64,000 bases of DNA, from the NCBI GenBank assembly GCA_025506515.1, contig CM046453.1, positions 28,137,882-28,201,881 of the forward strand. Reading direction: 5' to 3'. Positions 46,359 through 56,399 of the stretch are shown here, one piece after another. The stretch's first letter is position 1. Every line of letters begins with the position of its first letter. The notes beneath the pieces are model-generated. The model saw nothing but the letters and a program-made list of their open reading frames with translations, ran no database searches and was not told the DNA's origin. Position numbers and translations under genes: made by a program. The DNA is from Flaveria trinervia. Lineage: Eukaryota > Streptophyta > Magnoliopsida > Asterales > Asteraceae.

Positions 46359-46588
46359 TTCTCCCCATCCATAATGACCTCTTGGCAGGTCTTCTAGAAT
46401 TCAAGCAACTGATCCTCATAGAGTGTAGGATCAATGGTGAGGGAGGTGAAGTAGTTTGATAGAGACAACAAATGACAAACCTCTGAGAAATGAGGATCTT
46501 TCATAGAGCATAATAGAGCAACTTGATTGTGTTGTCTGTGTAGCTGCATGGTAAAGTTGGGATCATTTTTGTGAGCAAGGTTGGCCAT
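46359..46588 (-). pseudogene. Copia-9 accessory ORF, N-terminal segment
   Basis: ATG at 46588 (context AAAATGGCC) opens MANLAHKNDPNFTMQLHRQ, then FSEVCHLLSLSNYFTSL and TLYEDQLLEF. A TAG at 46391-46393 follows Phe where the Copia-5 relative has Trp, after which the frame continues (KTCQEVIMDGE) into the Gypsy-2 TSD at 46363. It is the start of the accessory ORF, with its remainder at 33395-33054. No signal peptide is visible. Confidence 0.75.
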
Positions 46589-47300
46589 TTTGAAGTAGCT
46601 TAAGGACGAAGGAAGAAGAAAGAAAGAAATTTCAGAGAGAAATTTGAGTTTTTAGGTTTGGGGGAAGAACAGATGATAGAAAGAGGGGGGAAACCGTTGG
46701 GTTATATGTGAGAAGGATTTCAGATAAAGTTTATTGAAAGAGGATAAACTTTGAAATCCGGATGCCGGTCCCACCTCTAAAAAAGGAGTTTACTTTTTGC
46801 TCAAAAACTAGTTTTATTGGAAGTCAAAAAGCTCCCAAGGTTAATTATCTTGGGAAGTTTTAATTAAAAAGCTTCCAAAGCTAAAATGACTTCGGAAGAA
46901 TTTCCTGAGAGATTTGAAAATTTTGCTTCGGAAGAAAAATTAAAACTTGAGTGCTTTGTGTGTAAACTGACAAAGCTTCTGAGAGTTAATTTTGCTTCAG
47001 AAGTAATGGTCCTTAAAAATGAGTAAGTGTCCCAGACAAATATTTAAGCTTCGGAAGATAAATTTTGAAAACTCTTGTGAAGGTAAACTTCTTAGACAGT
47101 TATTTAATTTGAAGGCGTGATTTACTTCCGAAGTTAAAAACATAACTTCCGAAGTATCAGAAATTTTCAAAAAACTAAGGGAAATCTTCAAAAAGAAATT
47201 TTCATCCAAAGAAAACATGAGCTTATGAAAGTGTTGAACTAGACCACTTAGGACACACATAAAATTTAAAGAAATAATAAGAATTAGATTTAACAAAGAT
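46589..47300 (-). promoter_or_regulatory. Copia-9 pol-to-accessory spacer with promoter-like leader
   Basis: Noncoding. The distal part (46845-47160) has six or more CTTCGGAAG / CTTCCGAAG copies, the motif also found in the Copia-9 LTR. Nearer the accessory ATG the minus strand has a TATA-like CATATAACCC (about 46701-46710), then 90-100 bases of pyrimidine-rich leader (CTCTTTCTATCATCTG, TTTCTCTCTGAAATTTC) and the ATG in a good plant context. This looks like a gene promoter plus 5' UTR. Confidence 0.5.
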
Positions 47301-49094
47301 CTACTCAAGGTTGATTATTCTAATAACTGATATAAGATATTTAAATCTCTGTCCATCGAAAGCCTTTGTTAACAGATCATCAAATTGTTCATCTATGTGA
47401 ACCTTGACTAGTTTAATTAATCCCTTTTCATAGTTATCTCTTATTAAATGATACCTCATATTGATGTGCTTTGTCCTTGAGTGTTGCACAGGGTTCTCTG
47501 TGATTGAGATAGCACTGTTGTTGTCTATGTGAATGGGAGTCTCCTTGAAGTTTAATCCATAGTCCAACATCTAATTTTGAATCCAAAGTTCTTAAGCACA
47601 GCAGCTTGCAGCAGCAATGTATTCAGCTTTAGCAGTTGATGCAGAGACGTAGGATTGTTTCTTGCATTGCCATGAGACAACCCTTCCACCAAGAAATTGA
47701 CATCCCCCGGATGTAGACTTTGCAGTCATGTTGCAACCATGATAATCACTATTTGTATAGGCATACAGATTGAAGTCATAATTCTTGGGATACCATAGGC
47801 CAAGTGTTGATGCATCCTTGAGGTATCTTAGAATCCTCTTGACAGTGATAAGGTGAGACATCTTAGGGTTGGCTTGATATCTTGCACAAATACATGTAGC
47901 AAACATGATATCAGGCCTGCTATTAGTAAGATACATAAGAAACCTAATCATAGCCCTGTATAAATGCTCATCTACACACTCCTCCTCAGGATCAGGACCA
48001 AGAGTGTGGTTTCTGGCTATGGGTGTCTTAGAAATCTTACAGTCAGTCATATTAAACCTCTTGAGTACGTCCTGAACATACTTTGACTGACTTATAAAGA
48101 TGCCATCTTCAACTTGCTTCACTTGAATCTCCAAAAAGAAATTGAGTTCCCCCATGGCACTCATTTCAAATCTGTCTTTCATCAGCTTCTCAAAGTCTTT
48201 GCAGAGCTTTGGATTAGTTGAACCAAAGATAATTTCATCCACATATACTTGAACTAGCAATATGTCTTTTCCTTGTCCTTTGATGAAGAGAGTTCCATTT
48301 TTAGTACCCTTGCTGTATCCATGTTTACAGAGATACTCAGACAGTGTCTCATACCACTTCCTGGGTGCCTGATGCAGCCCATAGAGAGCTTTGTCAAGCT
48401 TGCAGACATAATCAGGATGATCAGGATCTACAAAAGTAGGTGGCTGTTTGACATAAACCTCTTCATCTATCACTCCATACAAAAAGGCACACTTCACATC
48501 AAGTTGAAAAACCTTGAAGTTCTTAGATGCAGCAAATGCCAGGAATATGCTAACAGCTTCTAATCTTGCCACTGGAGCAAAGACATCAGTGTAGTCAATC
48601 CCTTCTTCTTGTGTGTATCCTTGAATAATCAGTCTAGATTTGTTCTTGATGATGATGCCTCTATCATCTTTCTTGTTCCTAAACACCCATTTGGTTCCAA
48701 TGGTAGTCTTCCCAGAAGGAAGAGGACAAAGGTTCCAAACTTTCTGCCTTTTGAATTGAAGCCGCTCTTGTTGCATAGCTTCAATCCAACTTCCATCCTT
48801 TAGAGCTTCATCAACTTTCTTTGGCTCTATCTGGGATAGAAAACAAGAGTGAAGACAAACATTTGCTTCATGGGTTTTTCCTCTTGTCTTTACCCCAGAG
48901 ACAACATCTCCAATGATGTTTTTGGTAGGGTGAGAGTTGTGGATCCTAAGCTGAGGGATCACATCAAGTTGTTGAGAAAGATCTAAAATTGAAAATTTTT
49001 GATCTGGCATAGATGTTTCTCCTACCACATCAACACACCTTTCAAGTGAAACTTGATCCAAGCAGTGTGTGACATCATTGATGTTCTCATCCAT
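47301..49094 (-). pseudogene. Copia-9 reverse transcriptase and RNase H
   Basis: The 500-residue frame (49094-47592) starts in the region before RT, then shows SWIEAMQQERLQF, IGTKWVFRNKKDD, FQLDVKCAFLYG and LYGLHQAPRKWYE. The catalytic tetrad at 48234-48245 is YVDE, not YVDD, so the second metal-binding Asp is lost. RNase H has AYTNSDYHGC, with Asn where relatives have Asp, and ASTAKAEYIAAASCC. A TAA at 47592 separates the last 90 residues (47570-47301: MLDYGLNFKETPIHIDNNSA, then TKHINMRYHLIRDN and LLTKAFD). Sirevirus-like. Likely catalytically dead. Confidence 0.92.
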
Positions 49095-49121
49095 GGTGTG
49101 GTTAGTGGCATCAAGAAACTC

Positions 49122-50500
49122 TTAGTCACTATCACCATCACCATTGTTGTCTTCCACAGTTGAGGTGTTCTTATCTGGTTGTAGAGCCTCTAAGCTGGAA
49201 TTTGAAGGAATACCGGATGTATCAGCTGAATTTGTCATTATTGGGATGATAGAAACCTCATTTGCAGAAGTGGTTCCAACAGGAGCTGAAGATATATGTC
49301 TTGAAGATATTCTTATCTCAAATTTTGGACCAGGATCATCTGTATTCAAATTTTCTACAGATCCTGAAACATTATCAAAAGATTTGTTAAAACAGTTTGT
49401 AACCAAATCAAGATCAAACAACCAATCCGAACCAGAACCAGTAACACAAGGTGTGTGTTCATTGAAAGTCACATTAGCTGACTCCTCAACAATTCTAGTT
49501 TTAAGATTGTACACTCTATAAGCCTTAGCTTGGGAAGAGTATCTAATAAAGTGTCCATCATCTGATTTCTTAGCAAATTTGGCAATTTGATCTTTGGTAT
49601 TCAAGATGGTGCAAGGACATCCAAATGACCTGAGAAAACCAATGAAAGGTCTCCTCTTGTGCTAAAGTTCATAAGGAGTTTTGCCATGAGTCTTAACTAC
49701 TAAAACTCTGTTTTGCACATAGCAGACAGTGTTGACTTCCTCTGCCCAAAAGGTGATGGGCAATTTAGAGTCAGAAAACATGGTTCTTGCAGCTTCAATC
49801 AGTGTCCTGTTTCTCCTCTCAGCAACACCGTTTTGCTGAGTAGTCCTGGGAGCACTAAATTGTCTTGTAATACCCTTTTCATCATAGAATGTGTCAAGGA
49901 TATGGTTCTTAAATTCGGTTCCTTGATCACATCTTATGATCTTGACCTTGTGATCAGATTGATTCTCAATCTTCAAGATGAAATTTTTTAGAATCTCAGG
50001 AGTCTCATTCTTAGTTCTAAGGAAGTAAACCCAAGTAAATCTTGTAAAGTCATTTGTGATCACTAGATAGTATAAGGTCCTTCCTAAACTCATTACACTG
50101 GTGGGGCCAAAGAGATCCATATGTAACAAGTGTAGGGGAGTAGTGATTGAGTTCTTTTCCTTAGGTTTGTGAGATACCATTTGTTGCTTCCCTTTCAGGC
50201 ATGCAACACAGTGGTCATCACTTTTAAACTCTTTCTTTGGCATTCTAGTTACCAAGTCATGCTTAATTAACTTATTCATGTTCTTAAAGTTTACATGGCA
50301 CATTCGTTTATGCCATAGGAAAGACTCATCACTATTGGCTTTAGACAGAAAGCATGAAACTTCTCTAGAGGGAAAGGTTTCTTGCAAATCCATCTTGTAC
50401 ATGTTTCCTTTCCTGGGGGCTCTAAGCAGGATATGCTCATGAGGAATGACCACACCAGGCTTAAGAACAATGCACTCATGCTCAGTAAAGAGCATGTTAT
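49122..50500 (-). pseudogene. Copia-9 GAG-pre-integrase and integrase
   Basis: The frame 50495-49662 shows the pre-integrase zinc site (LWHKRMCHVNFKNMNKL...CVACLKGK) and integrase core: Asp in LLHMDLFGP (about 50125), Asp in IRCDQGTEF (about 49940) and Glu in GVAERRNR (about 49825). It stops at 49662 after KTPYEL. The C-terminal integrase part and a Ser/Thr-rich linker follow in 49604-49122 (SSQAKAYRVYNLKTRIVEESANV). All three catalytic acids are present; the stop and shift break the chain. Confidence 0.88.
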
Positions 50501-50758
50501 GACTCTGATCACAAAATTGAGATACACTCAGAAGATCGTATCCAAGCTCCTTTACAAAGTTTACCTTTTCTATGCTGAGCTTACCATTTGTGACCTTGCC
50601 CCTTCTAGAAATGTAACCACCTTCATCTCCTCCAAAAGCAAGAGGTCCTCCATCAACCCTTTCAAAATTCTGGAGTAGTGACTGTTACCAGTCATGTGCC
50701 TGGAGCAGCCCCTGTCTATGATCCAAACATTTTTGTCTGTCTTCAGCTGTCCCTGCAT
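50501..50758 (-). pseudogene. Copia-9 protease
   Basis: KNVWIIDRGCSRHMTGNSHY holds the catalytic motif at 50705-50716 as Asp-Arg-Gly instead of the usual Asp-Ser/Thr-Gly. The glycine-rich strand that follows is frameshifted. The substitution and shift predict an inactive enzyme. Confidence 0.85.
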
Positions 50759-50770
50759 AAAAGAGAATGA

Positions 50771-52221
50771 TTAGTTACATCTGGAAACCCAAGCCTTGCT
50801 TGTCTTAGGCTCATTTGCAGAAGGTAATTTAACAGTAATAGATCCTATGGTTGTAGTAAGAGGATCTTGAGCTGTTTTTGATGGAGAAATCTCAATCACT
50901 TGGTCTTTCTTAGACGTCCACACCACCTTTGGAGTCTTGGACTTGACCTTCAAAACTTTAGAAGATTTTGGAGCTTCAGAAGTTTTGGTGACTGAACCTT
51001 TGGAAGATTCTACAAACACTGCAGCAGACTTCAGTGCTTCGGAAGAACTCCTTTCTTCCGAGACCAAATATTCTTCCGAAGAGAATTTTTCACTTCCTTC
51101 TTGTCAGATTTGGAACTTCCGAAGGAAACTGGCTTTCCTTCTGATGCTTGAATCTTCTTAGAACTCTTTGAAGCCTTTGTTTTGGCCATACGGATAGTAC
51201 CTTTAGGATTGAAGGGACAATCCTTTGCAATGTGAGTGGTGCTGTCACACATAACACAATTCATCTTCTTCTTCACAAGAGCCTTGTCTTGAGAGTAAGA
51301 CTGTCTTTGGTCACTTCCCTTCTCCACCTTCATCTTTACAGATGCTGAGACAGTCCTCTTGGGCTGAGAATTGTGCTTGGAGTTTGATGGTCCAAGCTGT
51401 GCAGCAGTGGTACACATCAGATCAGTCTTCTTCTTGCTGCTGAGATGAGTTGAACAAGAACCAAAACTCTTAGCAGAGGAGTTTTGGTTGATGTCTTCAG
51501 TCCCTACCACTTTAAACCCTCCAAAAATAAAAACTTGTTTCTGCTTAGAGTCAAAAGTAGCCTTGATCTCTTGAGCCTTCCTTGCCTTTCTTTTGCTCTT
51601 TCTGATCAAGTTCTTTCTCATGGACTTGGTCATCACAGTCTTCACTTTCTCCTCACAAGGATAGTGGCCCTTCTCGGAATCCTCCTCCTCACTCTTTGTA
51701 GAGGGATTCTTCACTATTTCTTCTTCATCCTCCTCACTCATAGGATCTATGAGAGGATGCTCATCTTCACAAGTTCCACACCTAGGAGATCTTACTGACA
51801 AGATTGTGTATGGATGAGCTATCTCATTGGATCCCAGTCCCTGTCTATTTTGATAGTACACTTTGTCATGCAGGGATGAGGATATCATGTTCATGAAGGT
51901 CTCTTCTTCAAGAACATTCTTTTCTGACCTCGCTTTGCTGATCACAAGCTCAGCCTGGCACTCAGTTAACTTGGTTACGAGATCTTTAATTTGAGTCCTA
52001 AAATCTATGTGTTCATGTTTTAGAACTGAAATGGTTTTCTCTAAGTCCTCTATTTTTAGCTTATAATCATTTTTAGACTTTCTAAAATAAGATTTTAAAA
52101 TGTTTAAGGACTCAACATCAGATCTCAGTTCCAAGTTATAGGACCTGTACCTGTTAACTTTAGCGATGCATTCAGGAGTACAGAGATGTTCCAATACCTT
52201 GGCTTCATTATGATCTGCCAT
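50771..52221 (-). pseudogene. Copia-9 gag-to-protease linker with coiled coil and second knuckle
   Basis: The 396-residue frame (52221-51031) starts with a long coiled coil (NRYRSYNLELRSDVESLNIL...LKIEDLEKTISVLKHEHIDF, about residues 24-110), an acidic stretch (SEEDEEEIVKN), a very basic stretch (MRKNLIRKSKRKARKAQE) and an intact second knuckle CVMCDSTTHIAKDC (CX2CX4HX4C, about 51246-51205). It continues shifted into a Ser/Lys-rich tail (51067-50771). Copia-8 has the same domain order. This region carries copies of the CTTCGGAAG motif at 50965-51130. Confidence 0.75.
50965..51130 (-). repeat. CTTCGGAAG motif cluster in Copia-9 gag-PR linker
   Basis: GCTTCGGAAGAACTCC, CTTCCGAGACC, ATTCTTCCGAAGAG and ACTTCCGAAGG occur within about 90 bases (51038-51125), plus degenerate copies upstream. 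They equal the repeats of the Copia-9 LTR (54116-54250). Confidence 0.75.
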
Positions 52222-53488
52222 CAGTGTTGGTTTGGAGAAGCATCTTCCACCTGAAAGCTCCAGTCAAAGCCTCCTTCTTCAACAGCAACAGCAGCTTGCT
52301 GCTTTGACTTCTCATTATGGAGAGCTTTGTCAGTGTAGTTTGGTCTGGATTGTATTTGGCCATCATTTGTTCTAGGTGCCTCACACTCTCTGGCAAACTG
52401 GCCCATCAGGTTACAGTTGTAACACTTGACTTTGCCTTTGTCAAGTCCAAACTTTCCACTAGTTGCATTGCTTGGAAACTTCCTTCCAGTCCTCTTGTAG
52501 AACTTCTTGGCTATGTGAGTGAGAAGAGCCATCTGCTGGACTATTTCCATGTATTCCAGATCATCTAGATGGATACAGTCCAGGTCTTCAAGAGTGAAAA
52601 GAGAGTTGCCACAGCTTTCATCAGAAGACACAAAAGCTTGAGAAGAGCTCGTCTCTTGGAATAGGCTTCCTTTAGTGTAGTTCTCCTTTGGTGTCTCTGG
52701 GAAGGTGATGAAAGGACCCTTGGGTGAGTTGTTAGGGTAGCATAAGAAATGATGTTTGGGTTCTATGCTATCCCTTTCAACCACATGTAGGGCTGAACCC
52801 ATTTGATTGTTGGAGTTGCAATGAACCTTGCATGTTCATTTCCATCTGGTATCCACTGAGAATCCCATACAACTCTGTCAGAGTAAGAGTTTTGAGATTT
52901 TCAGTTCTCTTGATCATCACACAGTAGTGTGTCCATTGCCTAGGAAGTGAGGACATGAACTTCCTTACAATGTCTCTGTTTTCAAGAGAAACTCCTCCAT
53001 CCACTAGGGTATCCATAATCTAACCATACTTAAAGTACTGTTGAGTCATGGTTTCACCTGTTTTGAAGGTGAAGTTTTCAAACTACTGCTTCAGGAGATC
53101 CTTCTTGTTCTCCTTGGCTTCAGAAGAACCCTCATACATCAGTTAAAGTGCATCCCACAACTGCTTGGCTATTTTGCACTTCTTGAAACCTCTATACACA
53201 GAGTATCGAAAGGCAGTTTGAATAGCTGTCATGGCTTTTCTGTCTATCTCTACTCTCTTCCTATCTTCATTAGGGTAGTTAGCCACATCTTTGGGGATCA
53301 TACAGCACCGTAGCAGAAGGTGTGCTAGGTATGAAAGGTCCATTCTGAATAGACTCCCACATTCTTGAATCAAGAGACCTGATGAAACCTTCCACTCTTA
53401 AACACAAGGTGTCAAACTCATCATGAGTGATCAGTGGGGACTTGTTCATGGTTCCAGTTTCCATATCTGTTTTGGAAATGGCTGCCAT
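52222..53488 (-). pseudogene. Copia-9 gag
   Basis: ATG at 53488 (MAAISKTDMETGTMNKSPLI) starts a Sirevirus-like gag: VEGFIRSLDSRMWESIQNGP, then KAMTAIQTAFRYSVYRGF and KIAKQLWDAL, with stops near 53140-53020, and TENLKTLTLTELYGIL. The final open frame (52802-52221) has the segment LEYMEIVQQMALLTHIAKKFY and the knuckle at 52383-52424, CYNCNLMGQFAREC, in which the His ligand is Gln. Gag would package RNA; the changed knuckle and frame breaks argue against function. Confidence 0.85.
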
Positions 53489-53558
53489 TTGAAAAGATTA
53501 GTATTTGTGTGTGTGAGGAATCTAAAGATGGTGAGATCTTATATCAAGAGCCTGGAAT

Positions 53559-53570
53559 GTTCTGATACCA
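53559..53570 (-). other. Primer binding site of Copia-9
   Basis: Minus strand TGGTATCAGAAC lies two bases beyond the LTR; one base from the initiator tRNA-Met complement. Confidence 0.8.
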
Positions 53571-53572
53571 AA

Positions 53573-54330
53573 TGCAGGATCATTGAAGGGTGTAGAGTTA
53601 CAACACAACAACACAATGAGAAGATAAACTAAACTGGATTAACCAAGTGGTGATACTAAGAACACAAGTAATATATGAGATAGAACACAAAGAACAGAAG
53701 TGTTTGGTTTTCAAGAATGCAGTATATTGCCTTCTCTATGTTCTATTACAAGTGCTACAAAAGCATATTCGAAAGATACAAGTACATGAGATACTTATAC
53801 AACATCCTACAGCCGGCTATACTTTGAGAGCCAGCTAGATACAATTGACTAGACACACACAAAATCAATTGTAGAGTCAAAAGGCATATTGCCTTTTGAC
53901 TTGTGACTATGACATGCCATAGCTCACATCCTTATCTATTACAAAAAGGATAAAGTACATAAAGTAGAAAGTTACAGACTCAAGACCTCAATGTACAATT
54001 ACTAAAAGCATGGACCTTTTCACCAAACCATGTTAGTTGGTGAGTTGCAGAGTGGCAGCGGAAAGGTGTCCATCTTTATGGAATAGTACATCAGATAAAG
54101 CATGTTACTAAATGTCTTCGGAAGAAATCTGTCTTCATGAACTTGAAGCTTCGGAAGACTTCATCTTTGGCTTCGGAAGATGTTGGTCTTGGCTTCGGAA
54201 GATTTCACACTTAGAGTATTTCTATTGCATATGTGAAACTTCCGAAGCATTCTACTTTAATGCACTTGTGCAGCATGCAGAAAAGACTAAAGATGTTTAG
54301 GTTGCATCAGCCTCTTCATAAATCTGTACA
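53573..54330 (-). mobile_element. Copia-9 5' LTR
   Basis: The 758 bp LTR runs TGCAGGATC... to ...AATCTGTACA on the plus strand. Its ends are set by the TSD-flanked solo LTR at 1607-2420. CTTCGGAAG/CTTCCGAAG copies at 54116-54250 form the U3 repeat field. Right flank GCCTT (54331-54335) is the expected TSD; the other copy is not found because the Copia-9 3' end is lost. Confidence 0.85.
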
Positions 54331-55100
54331 GCCTTTGAGTGGATGACACCGCACATTACCTGTATAATCAAGAGATATCGTTAGAAGCAAAAGTAATCAG
54401 TCTATAGCACTCAATCAAGATTTTTGCAGCGTAACGGTAAAATCATGCGATTTGGGGGTGATTTGGGGGTGATGAGTGACTGCGGCCGATTAGCTCTCTA
54501 TTTATACTAGGGTTTCCTCCAGTCGTGGGACTAAACCTATTCACACTCTTGTTTCGTGCGACTAAGGCTCACTCATGCGACTGGCACAGTCGGTCACCTT
54601 TAGTCGTGCGACTAGGTTTTAGTCATGCGACTGCCGCATTCGGTCACCTCCATTCGTGTGATTGGTTCATTATAAAGATCCAATCATATGGATTGACCCA
54701 TGCTTATGGTCCAATCGCACTTCTGGTCCATACGTGTGGGTTAGTTGTACGATAGGGCTCGTATGCATGGTCCAATCGTACGACTGGTCCATACTCATGG
54801 TCCAGTAGTGCGAATGGCTCATACTTATAAGTTTGACCTTATGACCATTCATACACTTATCCCTTTTACTTATTGATAAGACATTTTGACCACTGATCAT
54901 CTTAGACATGACCATTTTATTTTAGAAAACTGTTGATCACCTCTGCTGTGATCCTTTTACATTTTGAAAATCCCATTGGTCACCTCAGACGTGACCTTTT
55001 TAGTGAGTGAATCCCAGATTGACTTCTGATGCGTAGTCCAACATTTACCTACTAAATTAACTGAAATTAACTAAACTAAACTACTAGAAATAAAACAAAA
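54331..55100 (-). mobile_element. Copia-10 3' LTR, partial
   Basis: On the minus strand a repeat field (54840-54540) is followed by TATAAATA (54499-54506) and a downstream segment to 54331, the same order as in the Copia-1 LTR. The LTR is cut at 54330 by Copia-9. The upstream limit (near 55030-55100) is uncertain: no clear PPT is visible. Confidence 0.5.
54540..54840 (-). repeat. Family motif field in Copia-10 3' LTR
   Basis: About fifteen drifting copies of GTGCGACTAGG, ATGCGACTGG, CATGGTCCAATCG and ACGACTGGTCCATA occur. Related to fields at 180-350, 22925-23165 and 63530-63740. Confidence 0.75.
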
Positions 55101-56399
55101 CTAAAAGAACATATATTTTTATTTTTGTGTAAGGTTGAAATCCTAAGATAAGTAACTACCAGATTTTTCTTCCTGGACAGCATAGCATCAAATTACTTTT
55201 ATCATAACTAGAACGATTCATTATAGAATCATACAGGTTTTTAAAATCATTTGCGACATTTTACCAAAGCCTTTTTATGCTAGATTCTTGTTTTCATCGA
55301 GAGTCATCAGCAAGTTTAGGAAATCAAACTAGAACTACAAGATGCACATAGTGATTTTGAGTTTCAAGAGTTGCAGCTCACAATGATTGTCAGTATACTT
55401 GTCCTCTTAAATCCATACACAGATTTTGACATACATTGGTGATGTTTTAAGGTTTAAATATTTAAACACGCATTTGTGGATCCCATGCTTATGTGGTAAT
55501 CAACGTTTCTCAGGAGATTTTTGAGCGGCCTATGGGTATTATACAAGAAGAAACTATTCTAGAGCTTTCAAAGAGATGCTAAGCCCCAGGTCAGTGCTAC
55601 CGCACATCAGAGAGGCACAAACAACAATGAATTGTTGAATATTTAGGTTATGCGTATCCTCAGGTCAGTGCCACTGCATAGCAGAGAGGCACACAACCTA
55701 TCTCCCTGTTTGAGAAATTATATTCTTTTTGCACAGATCGCACCAACAACATAGGTTATTAGCTTTATTTCTTTTTTCATTTTTCATGTGCTTTGCTCAT
55801 TTTTATGGTCATCCGCACACATTTGTGGCATTTATTTTTCTTGTCAACCCTTATTGAAACTTCGTTGATTGTGTTAACCAGGGATAAGATGATAACCCAC
55901 AGCTTGTTGAACAATTTAGTTTGTGCTTGAAATCACCAATGAGGTCTACTTATCTATTGTGTTGAATCTACCGACATATCTTCTAATGGTCTAGCAACCT
56001 CTAGGTCTACTTTCTTCGTGTTACCTTAGTAGCAACTAGTTTTACTATCATTTATCCTTTTATGTTGTTTAGACTTCTCAGACTTATACTTTGAATTTTT
56101 CATCTTAATAAATTGCATTTTTTTAAGTCCCAAACTCTTTGTTCCTGTGTACTATCATTTTCCATAAACACTGAATCAGTATCACAGATACGATCTCATT
56201 TCTCTTAGCTAGATTGTCCTCCTCCCTCGTTTTATTTAAAGTACTAAAATTAAAACAACTAATTTAATAATAATTTAACCTATTCTGCCTCTAAAATTCT
56301 ATAACGGAAAATGATTTCGCGTTTTTGGATTAAATAAACAAAGAATTTAGAACAGTATAATAAAAGAAAAGAAATAAAAAAGAAAAATTAAAATGTACT
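55101..56399 (-). other. Copia-10 spacer 3' of pol
   Basis: Noncoding. 56230-55845 aligns with the Copia-6 spacer 22420-22830. No accessory ORF is recognised here although Copia-6 has one, so it was deleted or decayed. A duplicated block of about 36 bases (CAGGTCAGTGC...CAGAGAGGCACA) occurs at about 55588-55623 and 55662-55697. Confidence 0.6.

Noticed and set aside
54116..54250. CTTCGGAAG repeats as heat-shock elements
   Set aside because: Heat-shock elements need two bases between TTC and GAA; here there is one.
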